Shown: positions 26,376 to 35,683, numbered from the stretch's first letter. The stretch is 64,000 nt of DNA from Agromyces sp. ISL-38 (GCF_018613935.1 NZ_JAGGPF010000002.1:150975-214974); one strand, 5' to 3'. Program-made: numbers and translations. Notes: a model not told the origin generated them from the letters alone.

Positions 26376-27974
26376 GTGAAAAGGCGCACGGCATGGGTAC
26401 TTGCGGCGATGCTCATGGCATCAGCTACGGGGTTGGCGGGAGCGGCCTTGATCGCGGCCCCACCTGCGCCCGCCATCTCGGTCGTGCCGCAACCCGTCGA
26501 GGTGATCGGAGTTCGGGGCGATGCGTTCCGTCTCGACTCCGACGCGCGGATCATGATCGACGGCGATCCACGGGAAGCGGGACCCGTCGCCCGGCAGCTC
26601 GCCGACCTGTTGCGCCCGTCAAGCGGCTTCGAGCTGCCCATCGTGCGCGGTGCGGCTGAGCCCGGAGATATCGCGCTCGTGCTCGCGGCCGACGAGGCAC
26701 CCGATGGCCACGCCGCCGAGGGGTACCGGCTGAGAGCCGATGAATCGGGCGTCCGCATCGGCGCCGCCACGGCCGCGGGGCTCTCGAACGGCATGCAGTC
26801 GCTGCGACAGCTCCTGCCCGCGGCCGTCGAGGACGGACACCTGCTCTCGTATCCGCTCGAGGTCGTCGCCGTCGAGATCAACGACTATCCGCGGTTCGCC
26901 TACCGCAGCGTGATGCTCGACGTGGCCCGGCACTTCTTCTCCGTGCTCGAGGTCGAGCGATTCATCGACGAGATCGCGATGCTCAAGATCAACACCCTCC
27001 ACCTGCACCTCGCGAACGACCAGGGCTGGCGGATCGAGATCGAGGGATGGCCGCTGCTCACCGAAGTGGGCGGCCTGTTCGAGGTCGATGGGAACCCCGG
27101 AGGCTTCTACACGCAGCAGGAGTTCGCCGGAATCGTCGACTACGCAGCGGAGCGGAACGTCATGATCGTGCCCGAGGCGAACATGCCCGGCCACACCCAC
27201 GCAGCGCTCACCGCATACCCAGAGCTCACGTGCGACGGAGTCGCCCCGGGGCCGCACACGCTCATGGCCGGCGGTGGGAGTTCCCTCTGCCCGACCAGTG
27301 GCGAAGCGGAACGCCTGGCGGAGGACGTCATCCGGCAGCTCGCCGCGCTGGCTCCCGGCCCATACCTGCACCTCGGCGGCGACGAGGTCTCGGGATACAC
27401 CGATGACGAGTACACGTACTTCATGGAGCTCACGTCGAGCATCGCCGCGGACGAGGGCAAGACCGCCATCGGCTGGCAGGAGCTCGGTGCTTCCGACGAG
27501 CTGCCCATCGGCACGATCGGTCAGTATTGGGGCTACACCGAGCCCAACGAGCAGGGCATCGAGCTCATGCAGTCCTTCCTGAATCAGGGCGGCGCCATCG
27601 TGTTGTCGCCGCCCGACGTCGCGTACCTCGATCAGGTCTATCCCGACGACGACTCGCTCGGTCTCGAATGGGCCGGCTCGAACGGCGTCGCAGACGCCTA
27701 CGACTGGGATCCGGCCAGCATCTTCGAGGGCGTCGGCGATGACCAGGTGCTCGGCATCGAGGGACCGCTCTGGACCGAGACGATCGACACGATCGAGGAC
27801 GTCGAGTTCATGGCGTTCCCCCGGCTCGGAGCCCTCGCCGAGATCGGATGGTCGCCCGCTCCGGGCGGAGCCCATCGCGACTTCGACGAGTTCGCCCCGC
27901 GCCTCGTCACCTTCCTCGAGCGCTTCGAGCAGCTCGGCGTGAACTTCCACCGCTCGAGCGACCTGCCCTGGTGA
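26376..27974 (+). CDS. GH20 beta-N-acetylhexosaminidase, secreted
   Basis: 532 residues from GTG 26376. A Sec signal peptide covers about residues 1-32 (WVLAAMLMASATGLAGAALI). The GH20b domain is followed by the barrel with HLHLANDQGWRIEIEGWP near 208 and the catalytic pair in LHLGGDEVSG near 330. It is clearly paralogous to the gene just upstream (same motifs and order throughout) but lacks a lipobox, so the pair offers a tethered and a soluble version, or different linkage preferences. The 24-bp gap suggests co-transcription. Confidence 0.91.
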   Translation: MKRRTAWVLAAMLMASATGLAGAALIAAPPAPAISVVPQPVEVIGVRGDAFRLDSDARIMIDGDPREAGPVARQLADLLRPSSGFELPIVRGAAEPGDIALVLAADEAPDGHAAEGYRLRADESGVRIGAATAAGLSNGMQSLRQLLPAAVEDGHLLSYPLEVVAVEINDYPRFAYRSVMLDVARHFFSVLEVERFIDEIAMLKINTLHLHLANDQGWRIEIEGWPLLTEVGGLFEVDGNPGGFYTQQEFAGIVDYAAERNVMIVPEANMPGHTHAALTAYPELTCDGVAPGPHTLMAGGGSSLCPTSGEAERLAEDVIRQLAALAPGPYLHLGGDEVSGYTDDEYTYFMELTSSIAADEGKTAIGWQELGASDELPIGTIGQYWGYTEPNEQGIELMQSFLNQGGAIVLSPPDVAYLDQVYPDDDSLGLEWAGSNGVADAYDWDPASIFEGVGDDQVLGIEGPLWTETIDTIEDVEFMAFPRLGALAEIGWSPAPGGAHRDFDEFAPRLVTFLERFEQLGVNFHRSSDLPW

Positions 27975-28093
27975 CGACCGTGCCCCGGGCGAAACCGTCC
28001 ACATCGACCTACCCGTGAACGGCGCCTCGGGCTAGGCTCCCTCGCAGGTACGGGTGTGCCGTGCCTCCGTGGAGAGATCAGGGGAGACGCACG

Positions 28094-28483
28094 ATGTCCA
28101 GAGTGGTGCATTTCGAGATCCCGGCAGACGATCAGGGCAGAGCCAGGGACTTCTACGGCGCGGCCTTCGACTGGCAGCTCGACGTGCTGCCCGAGTTGCA
28201 GTACACGAACGTCGTCACGACGCCCGTCGACGAGCAGACCCAGCAGCCGCGCGAGCCGGGAGCGATCAACGGCGGGATGTTCGAACGAACGGGCGACCTG
28301 ACGCATCCGATCATCACGGTCGACGTCGATGACATCGACGCCACGCTCGAGCGGATCGCCTCGCTCGGCGGGAGCGTCGTGCAGGCGAAGAGCGCGATAC
28401 CGGGCATGGGGTACTACGGATACTTCCGCGACACCGAGGGCAATGTCCTCGGGCTCTGGACGACGGCGCCCGACGCCGCCTGA
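28094..28483 (+). CDS. VOC-family (glyoxalase-like) protein
   Basis: 129 residues from ATG 28094, with GGGGAG about 8 nt upstream and a TAGGCT -10 candidate at 28033-28038. It is a single vicinal-oxygen-chelate unit of two beta-alpha-beta-beta-beta repeats: VVHFEIPADDQGRARDFYGAAFDW at the start (shown in part) and GYYGYFRDTEGNVLGLWTT at the end, where the terminal E/N-G pattern resembles the CFP-30B/glyoxalase subgroup. Metal ligands are not certain. Substrate unknown. Confidence 0.82.
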   Translation: MSRVVHFEIPADDQGRARDFYGAAFDWQLDVLPELQYTNVVTTPVDEQTQQPREPGAINGGMFERTGDLTHPIITVDVDDIDATLERIASLGGSVVQAKSAIPGMGYYGYFRDTEGNVLGLWTTAPDAA

Positions 28484-28532
28484 TCGCGCGCGGCCCAGTG
28501 GCGGATGTGCCGCGGCATGGTCTTCGCAGCCG

Positions 28533-29135
28533 TCAGGAGTTGAGCTGAATCACGGTGCCCATGGCGTCCTCCGTGTAGAGGGAAGCGTCGGTGCCGAAAC
28601 TGTCCACGGTTGCGACCCAGAAGTCTTCGTACAGCGCGTGAGTCTCGGTGTGCGGGTACTCGCCACCCGACTCCATGCTGTAGGAATCTCCGACCGCGCT
28701 GGCGTGGGTGAATCCGGCGGCGAGCAGCGCGGCCGCCACCGCCTCCCTGTCAGAGTCCGAGGCGATCGTGACGGATGTCGAAAGGCCTCGCTCGCTCCCG
28801 GGCAACACCCAAGTGCAGCTCACGCTCTCGTTGGCCTCGATCATTGCCTGGAGCGACGGATCGGAGGCTCCGTAGCCGCCCTGTCCCGGACCGCTCGTGT
28901 CGCCGATCGGCTCGAGTCCCCCGGCAGTGAGCGCCGCCTCAGTCGAATCCTGGAAGAGGTCATCGCAGCTGGGGAGCACCAGTTTCTCCGGCGCGGCTGG
29001 GCTCTCGCTCGCCTCTGGCGTGGAAGGACTCGGAGTGGCGGTGCGGCTGGATTCGCCCGGGACGGAAGGAGCGCAGGCGCTGAGCAGCAGGAGCGCGACG
29101 AACACGGAAATGGTGACGTGTCGCGGGCGAGCCAT
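28533..29135 (-). CDS. Small putative lipoprotein
   Basis: 200 residues from ATG 29135. The signal peptide ends in the lipobox LLLSAC (Cys at about 21), followed by a Ser/Thr/Pro/Glu linker to about residue 52. The remaining globular part has Cys near 57 and 104 (PSCDDLFQ and VSCTWVLPG), spaced as in actinobacterial DUF3558-like extracellular lipoproteins, but I do not assign a family. Exposed on the outer face of the membrane. It lies between the VOC gene and the ABC importer operon, and its start is 93 bp from the operon's terminator hairpin. Confidence 0.75.
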   Translation of the reverse strand: MARPRHVTISVFVALLLLSACAPSVPGESSRTATPSPSTPEASESPAAPEKLVLPSCDDLFQDSTEAALTAGGLEPIGDTSGPGQGGYGASDPSLQAMIEANESVSCTWVLPGSERGLSTSVTIASDSDREAVAAALLAAGFTHASAVGDSYSMESGGEYPHTETHALYEDFWVATVDSFGTDASLYTEDAMGTVIQLNS

Positions 29136-29220
29136 GGCCGATCCCTTCGACCAAACTCTAGCCCTCGATGGGAGCATGAGCCAGTGGTCCGTTGCGAGTG
29201 CGCCCGGTCGGTACGAGAAA

Positions 29221-29240
29221 ACGGATGCCGCGGCATCCGT
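29221..29240 (-). terminator. Intrinsic terminator of the GalNAc-locus ABC operon
   Basis: A 20-bp perfect palindrome, ACGGATGCCGCGGCATCCGT, starts 7 bp after the permease stop codon. On the minus strand it is followed by TTTTC, so it has the full hairpin plus T-run form. Confidence 0.75.
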
Positions 29241-29246
29241 CACCGC

Positions 29247-30155
29247 CTACTTGACGCTGCCCGCCGTGAGGCCGCCGACGAGGCGCTTCTCGATGAGCAT
29301 GAAGAGCACCACGACCGGGAGGATCGCCACGATCGAGACGCCGAACACGTAGTGCCAGCTCGTCTCGTATTGCCCGACGAACTTCGTCAGGGCGACCGAG
29401 AGCGGCTGGTTGCCGGCGGTCGAGAGGATCACGAGCGACGCGGCGAACTCGTTCCAGCAGGCCACGAAGGTGAACACGATCGCGGTCACGATGCCCGGCC
29501 AGACGAGCGGCAACTGGATCCGGAAGAGCACCGTGAGGCGCCCGGCGCCGTCGATCTGGGCCGCCTCGTCGATCTCTTTCGGCACGCCGGCGAAGAAGGA
29601 GTGCATGATCCACACGGCGAACGAGAGGTTGAACGCCGCGTTGACGAGGATCATCGCCGCCCACGTGTCGATGAGGTCGAGCGCCACGAACTGACGGAAC
29701 AGGCCCGAGGTGAGCACCGCTGGCTGCAGCATCTGCGTCACGATCACGAGGAAGAGGAACACCATGCGGCCCGGGAAGCGGAACCGTGCCGTGTAGTACG
29801 CCGCCGGCATCGCGACGGCGAGCACGAGCAGCGTCGCGCACACTGAGATCACGATCGTCGAGACGAGGTTCTGCGGCAGCGGCGTCTCGGGTGTCGACCA
29901 CATGTTGAGGTAGTTCTCCCAGTGCCACTCCGTGGGGAAGTAGGTGGGGTCGACCGAGCGGATCTGCGACTTCGTCTTGACCGAGCCGAAGAACATGATC
30001 GTGTACGGCAGCACGAACACCACGAGCACGACCAGACCGGCGAGCATGCGCGTGAGCAGTTTGCCGATCGGCACCTGGTCTTCGGTGTAGCGGCGCTTCC
30101 GAACGGATGCCGCGGGCGGCGCGATCGTCTCGAACGCGGGTGCGGTCACGGCCAC
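29247..30155 (-). CDS. Sugar ABC transporter permease (MalG-like)
   Basis: 302 residues from GTG 30155, with GGAGG 8 nt upstream. Six membrane segments and the inner-membrane EAA motif (PKEIDEAAQIDGAGRLTVLF near residue 210), which contacts the ATPase. It ends with LVGGLTAGSVKG-like LTAGSVK, typical of carbohydrate importers of the CUT1 group. It is the last gene of the operon binding protein, permease, permease. No ATPase gene adjoins, so a shared MsiK/MalK-type ATPase from elsewhere is likely. The substrate is inferred as GalNAc or a GalNAc-containing sugar from the divergent catabolic operon. Confidence 0.9.
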   Translation of the reverse strand: MAVTAPAFETIAPPAASVRKRRYTEDQVPIGKLLTRMLAGLVVLVVFVLPYTIMFFGSVKTKSQIRSVDPTYFPTEWHWENYLNMWSTPETPLPQNLVSTIVISVCATLLVLAVAMPAAYYTARFRFPGRMVFLFLVIVTQMLQPAVLTSGLFRQFVALDLIDTWAAMILVNAAFNLSFAVWIMHSFFAGVPKEIDEAAQIDGAGRLTVLFRIQLPLVWPGIVTAIVFTFVACWNEFAASLVILSTAGNQPLSVALTKFVGQYETSWHYVFGVSIVAILPVVVLFMLIEKRLVGGLTAGSVK

Positions 30156-30158
30156 GGG

Positions 30159-31184
30159 TCAGACCTCCTGCATGGGCTTGACGACCTTCACGTACACCGC
30201 GACGATCACGATGACGATGAGGAAGGCGACGACGGAGAGGGCGCTCGCGACGTCGACCTTGTGCTGGTTCTGGATGTACTTGAAGATCAGCGTCATGATC
30301 GTGTCGGCGTCGTAGCCGGGGATCGAACCGGTCATCACCCTGAGGATCGGCAGCGAGTTGAAGACGTTGATGATGTTGATGAGCACCGCGACGCTGAGCG
30401 CGCCGCGCAGCTGCGGCAGCACGACCCCGAAATAGGTGCGCGCGGGGCCGGCGCCGTCCATCTTGGCGGCCTCGAGCACTTCGCCTGGCACCGTCTGCAG
30501 GCCCGCGAGGATCGTGTAGGTCGTGAACGGCAGGGAGACGAAGACGGCGATCACGATCGACCAGCCGAATGCGGTGGCCGGATTTCGGGTCCAGCCATAG
30601 CCCTCGGGGGTGTCGACGAGTCCGACGTCCACGAGGAAGGTGTTGATGATGCCGAAGTACGGTTCGAGGCCGTAGTAGACGACGAGCGTCGTCATCACGA
30701 CGCTCGCGGCCCACGGGATGATGACCGCGAGCCGCACGATGCGGCGGCCGGGGAAGGCCTTGTTCAGGATCTGGGCGAGCCCGAGCGAGATCACCACGGT
30801 CGCACTCACGACCGCGACGACCCACACGATCGTGCGGACGAAGATCGGCCAGAAGTACGCGAAGGAGAACACCTCGAGGTAGTTGTCGAGGCCGACGGAG
30901 CCCTTGTCGATGCCCGAGAGCGAGATGTCGCGCGTCGAGTTGAAGAACATCACGGCGGCCGGGAACAGCACGACACCGAGGATGAGCAGGAGCGCCGGGG
31001 CGATCCAGGGCAGTGCGGCCACCAGGTCTCGCCCACCCGGACGCCGTACGCCGGGGCGCCGCCCGCCCGAGCTCGACGGCTTGTCGGGCTCGACGGACAG
31101 CCCGCCGGGGCGGGGGCGGCCGGTGGCCGCCCCCGCGGAGATCTGAGACGCATCGGATGTGGTGCTCATGATTTCGGTGGTCAC
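30159..31184 (-). CDS. Sugar ABC transporter permease (MalF-like)
   Basis: 341 residues from GTG 31184, preceded by GGAGGG. A disordered, Gly/Pro/Arg-rich N terminus of about 50 residues precedes six membrane segments. The EAA loop reads PGEVLEAAKMDGAGPARTYF near residue 230. CUT1-family importer subunit that pairs with the MalG-like protein; the stop is 3 bp before that gene. Located 34 bp downstream of the binding-protein gene. Confidence 0.9.
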   Translation of the reverse strand: MTTEIMSTTSDASQISAGAATGRPRPGGLSVEPDKPSSSGGRRPGVRRPGGRDLVAALPWIAPALLLILGVVLFPAAVMFFNSTRDISLSGIDKGSVGLDNYLEVFSFAYFWPIFVRTIVWVVAVVSATVVISLGLAQILNKAFPGRRIVRLAVIIPWAASVVMTTLVVYYGLEPYFGIINTFLVDVGLVDTPEGYGWTRNPATAFGWSIVIAVFVSLPFTTYTILAGLQTVPGEVLEAAKMDGAGPARTYFGVVLPQLRGALSVAVLINIINVFNSLPILRVMTGSIPGYDADTIMTLIFKYIQNQHKVDVASALSVVAFLIVIVIVAVYVKVVKPMQEV

Positions 31185-31218
31185 CGATCCCTCCGGGTGT
31201 TGCGAGCGGTTGCGCGGG

Positions 31219-32463
31219 CTAACCCGCGTCGACCTGGGCCTGGATCTCGGTCAGGACCTCTTGGGCGCCCTTGGTCTGGAGCTGTCCGAAGAGCGCCTTG
31301 AACGCGCCATCCGTCGCCTGCCAGTCGGGGTTGGTGCTCGGGTAGAACATCGCATCGGGCAGCACTTCGAGGAACGGCTTGAGCGCCTCCTCGCCGGCGA
31401 GCGCCTCGGCGCCCGACTTGGTGGTGGGCAGGAAGCCCTCGGTCTGCACCCACGGCACGTAGACGTCGGAGGTGAAGTAGTAGTCGAAGAACTTCGTGAT
31501 CGCCTCCTGCTTGTCGCCGTCGTTCGTGAACGCCATGAGCTGGTCGGCGACGCCGACGGTCATGGGGCTGCCGTCTTGCGTGGGAATCGGCACGATCGAG
31601 TAGTCGAGGTCGGGGTTGCCCTCCTCGATCTGTCCGACGGTCGGCGGAAGGCCGACCTGCATGCCGATCTTGCCCTGGATGAAGATGTCCATGAGCGGCG
31701 AACGGTCGGTCGACCCCGGGTCGGCCTGGGTCGCGCCCGCGTCGATCATCTTCTTGATCTGCTCGGCGCCCGGCAGGTTCGACGGGTCGTCGACGGTGAT
31801 CGCCTCGGCGTCGCCGAAGGTGCCGCCGCCGCCCCAGAGCCACACGGCCGCCTCGGCCTGCGCCTCTTCGGAGCCGAGCGGCATGCCGTAACCGGCGATG
31901 CCGCCGCCGAGCGCCGAGACCTTCGTCGCGGCGTCGAGGAGTTCGTCCCAGGTCTTCGGCGGCGCGGCCACGCCGGCCTGTTCGAGCAGCGCGTTGTTCA
32001 CGAACAGTGCGCGAGCCGAGGCGATGAGCGGCAGTGCGTAGGTGACGCCGTCGACCTGCTCGTTGGCGATGAAGGAGTCCTGGAAGTCGGAGAACGTCTC
32101 GGGTGAGACGACGTCTTCAGCCTCGTAGAGCAAGCCGTCGGCGGCGAAGCCGGCGAAGGGGCCGCCGTTGTAGATGTCCGGCGCTTCACCGCCCTGGATC
32201 TTCGTCGTGATCACGCTTTCGAGGTTGTCCCACGACTCCACCTGGAGGTCGACGGCGATGTCGGGGTTCTCCTTCTCGAAGCCCTCGATGACGTCTTCCC
32301 AGAGTCCCTGGGTGTTGTCGGAGTAACTCGGGACGAGCATGTCGATGGTGGTCTTGCCATCTGCCTCGTCGCCGGAACCTCCGCCGAATCCGCATGATGC
32401 CAGCGTGAGCGACGCGGTGGCCGCAAGGGCGATCGCCGAGCCGAACCGGAGTGACTTCTTCAT
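31219..32463 (-). CDS. Sugar-binding lipoprotein of ABC importer
   Basis: 414 residues from ATG 32463, with GAGGAAG upstream. Signal peptide with lipobox LASC (Cys at about 24), so membrane-anchored. The rest is a family 1 extracellular solute-binding protein: TTIDMLVPSYSDNTQGLWEDVI near 40 (shown in part), APDIYNGGPF near 95, GVTYALPL near 140, and GGGGTFGD and KIGMQVGLP blocks. Captures a sugar outside the cell for the two permeases downstream. It is divergent from the agaS-like operon across a 372-bp control region, which suggests a GalNAc-type ligand. That is inference. Confidence 0.9.
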   Translation of the reverse strand: MKKSLRFGSAIALAATASLTLASCGFGGGSGDEADGKTTIDMLVPSYSDNTQGLWEDVIEGFEKENPDIAVDLQVESWDNLESVITTKIQGGEAPDIYNGGPFAGFAADGLLYEAEDVVSPETFSDFQDSFIANEQVDGVTYALPLIASARALFVNNALLEQAGVAAPPKTWDELLDAATKVSALGGGIAGYGMPLGSEEAQAEAAVWLWGGGGTFGDAEAITVDDPSNLPGAEQIKKMIDAGATQADPGSTDRSPLMDIFIQGKIGMQVGLPPTVGQIEEGNPDLDYSIVPIPTQDGSPMTVGVADQLMAFTNDGDKQEAITKFFDYYFTSDVYVPWVQTEGFLPTTKSGAEALAGEEALKPFLEVLPDAMFYPSTNPDWQATDGAFKALFGQLQTKGAQEVLTEIQAQVDAG

Positions 32464-32835
32464 TCGTGCTTCCTCACTCTTGGTGGATAGGGCACCTGGC
32501 GTAACTGGGGCCTCGCGCCACGGTGCGTGCGTCCGGAAACTCAAATCGAGCAGGCCGAAGTGATGCTTCCTGACGGATTCGATCACAAAACGATCAATTC
32601 CGTTCAGTGGACGCAGGAAACGTACGACGGATGCCACACGCCCGTCAAGACGGGAAACGCATTTGTTACCGGAATTTGTTCAGATTCCTCACAAACGGAG
32701 AATTTTGCCGCATTTTTCCACAATGATCGCCTTAGTGATCGATGGACAGGTGGAACAGTCATCTGCAATCATTGAATCGTCATACCGCCCGCGACACCCC
32801 GCGGGTGGGCTTCCCAGCACCCTGGAGCACCGATC
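32464..32835. promoter_or_regulatory. Divergent control region of the GalNAc locus
   Basis: This 372-bp region is much richer in A+T than its surroundings. CGATCA occurs twice near the importer side (32580-32585, 32591-32596). Its complement TGATCG occurs twice near the catabolic side (32724-32729, 32736-32741). Each pair is a direct repeat spaced 11-12 bp, and the pairs face opposite ways, as expected for a DeoR-family regulator acting on two promoters. TTTGTTA at 32662-32668 and TTTGTT at 32675-32680 also resemble the ROK half-site. No RNA gene is recognised here. Confidence 0.5.
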
Positions 32836-33741
32836 GTGAGCACACCGCAGTCCCCCACCGCCCCCGGCCTGCACATGGCCGCGGAACTCGCCTCGCAGCC
32901 CGAGACCTGGGCGCGCGCCGCCGAGCTGCACGACGAGCAGGCACTGCTCCCGGGCCCCGGGTCACGGGTCGCCGTCGTCGGGTGCGGCACCTCGTGGTTC
33001 ATCGCGCAGTCGTACGCGTGGCTCCGCGAAGCGAGCGGACACGGTGAGACCGATGCCTTCGCGGCATCCGAGGCCTTCGTCGACCGCGGCTACGACGCCG
33101 TCGTGGCACTCACCCGATCGGGTACGACCACCGAGGTGCTGCAGCTCGTCGATGGGCTGCGCGGCCGGGTGCGAACGATCGGCGTCATCGGCGATGCCGC
33201 ATCACCGCTCGTCGACCTCGTCGACGAGGCCGTGACGCTCCCTTTCGCCGACGAGCAGTCGGTCGTGCAGACCCGCTTCGCCACGACCGCGCTCGCACTG
33301 TTCCGGGCTTCGCTCGGCGAGCGCCTCGACGGGCCCATCGCCGACGCGGAGCGTGCGATCGCCGAGGAGCTCGACCCCCGGCTCACGAAGGCCGAGCAGT
33401 ACACCTTCCTCGGCCACGGCTGGGCGGTGGGCCTCGCCCATGAGGCCGCCCTGAAGATGCGCGAGGCGTCGCAGTCGTGGACCGAGTCGTACCCGTCGAT
33501 GGAGTACCGGCACGGCCCGATCTCGATCGCCGCCCCTGGTCGCGTGACCTGGCACCTCGGCGAGGCGCCCGAGGGCCTCGATGCCGAGGTCGCCGCGACC
33601 GGTGCCCACTTCGAGTCCGGCTCGCTCGACCCGATGGCGGAGCTCGTTCGCGCCCAGCGCGTCGCACTCGCGCGGGCCCGCGCCCGGGGGCTCGACCCCG
33701 ACGAGCCGCGCAACCTCACCCGTTCCGTCATTCTCGCCTGA
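32836..33741 (+). CDS. agaS: AgaS-type SIS-domain sugar isomerase/deaminase
   Basis: 301 residues from GTG 32836, two SIS domains. VVGCGTSWFIAQSYAWLREA near residue 45 and ALTRSGTTTEVLQL near 92 form the first sugar-phosphate site. GHGWAVGLAHEAALKMREAS near 192 and the YPSMEYRHGP block near 218 form the second. This is the pattern of AgaS, which converts galactosamine-6-phosphate to tagatose-6-phosphate with release of ammonia; a GlmS-like or fructosamine-type isomerase is the alternative. As first gene of an operon with deacetylase, kinases and aldolase, the AgaS role is well supported by context. Confidence 0.83.
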   Translation: MSTPQSPTAPGLHMAAELASQPETWARAAELHDEQALLPGPGSRVAVVGCGTSWFIAQSYAWLREASGHGETDAFAASEAFVDRGYDAVVALTRSGTTTEVLQLVDGLRGRVRTIGVIGDAASPLVDLVDEAVTLPFADEQSVVQTRFATTALALFRASLGERLDGPIADAERAIAEELDPRLTKAEQYTFLGHGWAVGLAHEAALKMREASQSWTESYPSMEYRHGPISIAAPGRVTWHLGEAPEGLDAEVAATGAHFESGSLDPMAELVRAQRVALARARARGLDPDEPRNLTRSVILA

Positions 33742-34718
33742 TGCCCGAGACGACCACTCGGGCCGCAGCGCAGCCGCTCGGCGCGGGCGACGCCGTGCTC
33801 GCATTCGACGTGGGCGGCACCGACACCAAGTCGGCGCTCATCGACGCGAACGGCACCGTGCTGGGCCTGCGCCGCACCCCGACCCCGCGAGACCCGGCCG
33901 ACCCTGCCGGCGCGATCGTCGCCGCGCTTGCCGGCCTCGCCCGCGAGCACCTCGCCGAAGCGCCCGGCGCGCGAGTCGCGACCGCGGGCGTGAGCGTGCC
34001 CGGCCTCGTCGACGAGCGCACCGGCGTCGGCATCTTCGCCAGCAACCTCGGCTGGCGCGACGCGCCGCTCCGCTCGCTCGCGGAAGACGCGATGCAGCTT
34101 CCCGTCGCGTTCGGCCACGACGTGCGAGCCGCAGGCGACGCCGAGCACCGCCTCGGCGCTGCACGCGGCTACGGCGACGTCGTCGTGCTCGCGATCGGCA
34201 CGGGCATCGCGGGCTCGATCGTGCTCGGCGGGCACCCCTACTCCGGCGGCGGTTTCGCGGGCGAGCTCGGACACGCGCTGAGCGACCCGCGCGGCGAGCG
34301 CTGCGCGTGCGGTGCGGTCGGATGCCTCGAGACGATCGCCTCAGCGGGCGCGATCGCCCGCCGCTACACCGCGGCATCCGGCACCGCCGTCACCGGCGCC
34401 CGCGACGTGCTCACCGCGGCGAGCGCGGGTGACCCGCTGGCCAGGCAGGTGTGGGACGACGCCATCGAGGCGCTCGCCGAGCAGCTCGCGCGGCTCGTCG
34501 CGATCCTCGCCCCCGAGGCGGTCGTGATCGGCGGCGGCTTGGCCGAGGCCGGTCCCGCCCTCTTCACGCCGCTGGGCGAACGACTCGACGGGTTGCTGAG
34601 CTTCCACCGCCGGCCAGCACTCGTGCAGGCGCAGCTCGGCGACGACGCAGGCCTGCTCGGCACCGCCCTCGCGGCGCGCGACCTCGCCGCGGCCCTCGAG
34701 GCGGGCGGCGCGCCGTGA
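33741..34718 (+). CDS. ROK-family sugar kinase, probable GalNAc kinase
   Basis: 325 residues from ATG 33741, overlapping the agaS stop by one base. ROK features: the ATP loop LAFDVGGTDTKSALID near residue 22, GAHD-like GHDVRAAGDAEH near 128, IGTGIAGSIV near 150, GELGHALSDPRGERCACGAVGCLE near 178-200 (shown in part) with the Cys/His zinc site, and VIGGGLAEAG near 262. Because the importer delivers unphosphorylated sugar, an ATP-dependent kinase is needed here, and GalNAc is the natural substrate given the next genes. GlcNAc or galactosamine are alternatives. Confidence 0.82.
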   Translation: MPETTTRAAAQPLGAGDAVLAFDVGGTDTKSALIDANGTVLGLRRTPTPRDPADPAGAIVAALAGLAREHLAEAPGARVATAGVSVPGLVDERTGVGIFASNLGWRDAPLRSLAEDAMQLPVAFGHDVRAAGDAEHRLGAARGYGDVVVLAIGTGIAGSIVLGGHPYSGGGFAGELGHALSDPRGERCACGAVGCLETIASAGAIARRYTAASGTAVTGARDVLTAASAGDPLARQVWDDAIEALAEQLARLVAILAPEAVVIGGGLAEAGPALFTPLGERLDGLLSFHRRPALVQAQLGDDAGLLGTALAARDLAAALEAGGAP

Positions 34719-35683
34719 TCCTCACCGTCACCCCGAACCCCGCGCTCGACCTCACGTGGCACGTCGACCGGCTCACCCCGGGGGCGACGCACCGGGTGCC
34801 CGCCGCAGCCGCGCGCGCGGGCGGCAAGGGCGTGAACGTGGCCCGGGTCCTGCACGGCCAGCACGTCGAGGTGCTCGCACTCGCCACGAGCGGCGGCGCG
34901 ACGGGCGCCGAGTTCGCGAGCGAGCTCGACTCGAGTGGCATCCCGCATCACCTCGTGCCGATCGGCGGCGCAACCCGCCGCAGCATCGCGATCGTCGATG
35001 ACGAGCGCGGCGAGACGGCGATCCTCAACGAGCACGGCGCACCGCTCGACGCCGCCGAGTCGCGTGCCCTGCTCGAGGCGGCATCGCGCCTCGGGCGTCG
35101 GTCCCGCGTCGTGGCGATCTGCGGGAGCCTGCCGCCCGGCGTCTCCCCCGACGCGCTCGATGCGCTCGTCGGGGGCCTCGTGGCCGCGGGTGCGCGCGTC
35201 GTCGTCGACACGAGCGGTCCGGGCCTCCTCGCCGCCGCGAGGGCCGGCGCACACGCCCTCAAGCCGAACCGCGACGAACTCGAAGCGGCAACGGGGCACG
35301 CCGACCCGGTCAGCGGAGCGCGAGCGCTCCTCGATCTCGGGGCGGGCCTCGTCGTCGTCTCGCTCGGCGCCGAAGGGCTCATCTCCGTCAGCCGAGCGGA
35401 TGGCGCGGGCGGTCTCAGTGCGCGGCTGCCCCGAGTGCTCCACGGCAACGCCACGGGGGCGGGCGACGCACTCGTCGCCGCGATCGCGGCAGCCCTCGCC
35501 GACACCCCCGATCTGTTCGCCGAGACGGATGCCGCCGACGACGCGCGCTCACGCCTGGCTCGCCGAGCCGTGGCCTGGTCTGCGTCGGCCGTGCTCATGC
35601 CGCTCGCGGGCGAGCTCTCCGCCGAGCGCGAGGCCCTCGAGGCCGAGGTCGTCGTCGAAGCGATCTCCGAGGAGCACGCATGA
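34715..35683 (+). CDS. PfkB-family hexose-phosphate kinase, probable tagatose-6-phosphate kinase
   Basis: 322 residues from GTG 34715, overlapping the ROK stop by 4 bp. Belongs to the 1-phosphofructokinase/tagatose-6-phosphate kinase branch: ILTVTPNPALDLTWHVDRL at the start, AGGKGVNVARVL near 35, GSLPPGVSPDA near 134, KPNRDELE near 183 and the anion hole with catalytic Asp in NATGAGDALVAA near 240. It would make tagatose-1,6-bisphosphate for the aldolase encoded next. Fructose-1-phosphate is the alternative substrate, less likely in this operon. Confidence 0.85.
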   Translation: MILTVTPNPALDLTWHVDRLTPGATHRVPAAAARAGGKGVNVARVLHGQHVEVLALATSGGATGAEFASELDSSGIPHHLVPIGGATRRSIAIVDDERGETAILNEHGAPLDAAESRALLEAASRLGRRSRVVAICGSLPPGVSPDALDALVGGLVAAGARVVVDTSGPGLLAAARAGAHALKPNRDELEAATGHADPVSGARALLDLGAGLVVVSLGAEGLISVSRADGAGGLSARLPRVLHGNATGAGDALVAAIAAALADTPDLFAETDAADDARSRLARRAVAWSASAVLMPLAGELSAEREALEAEVVVEAISEEHA

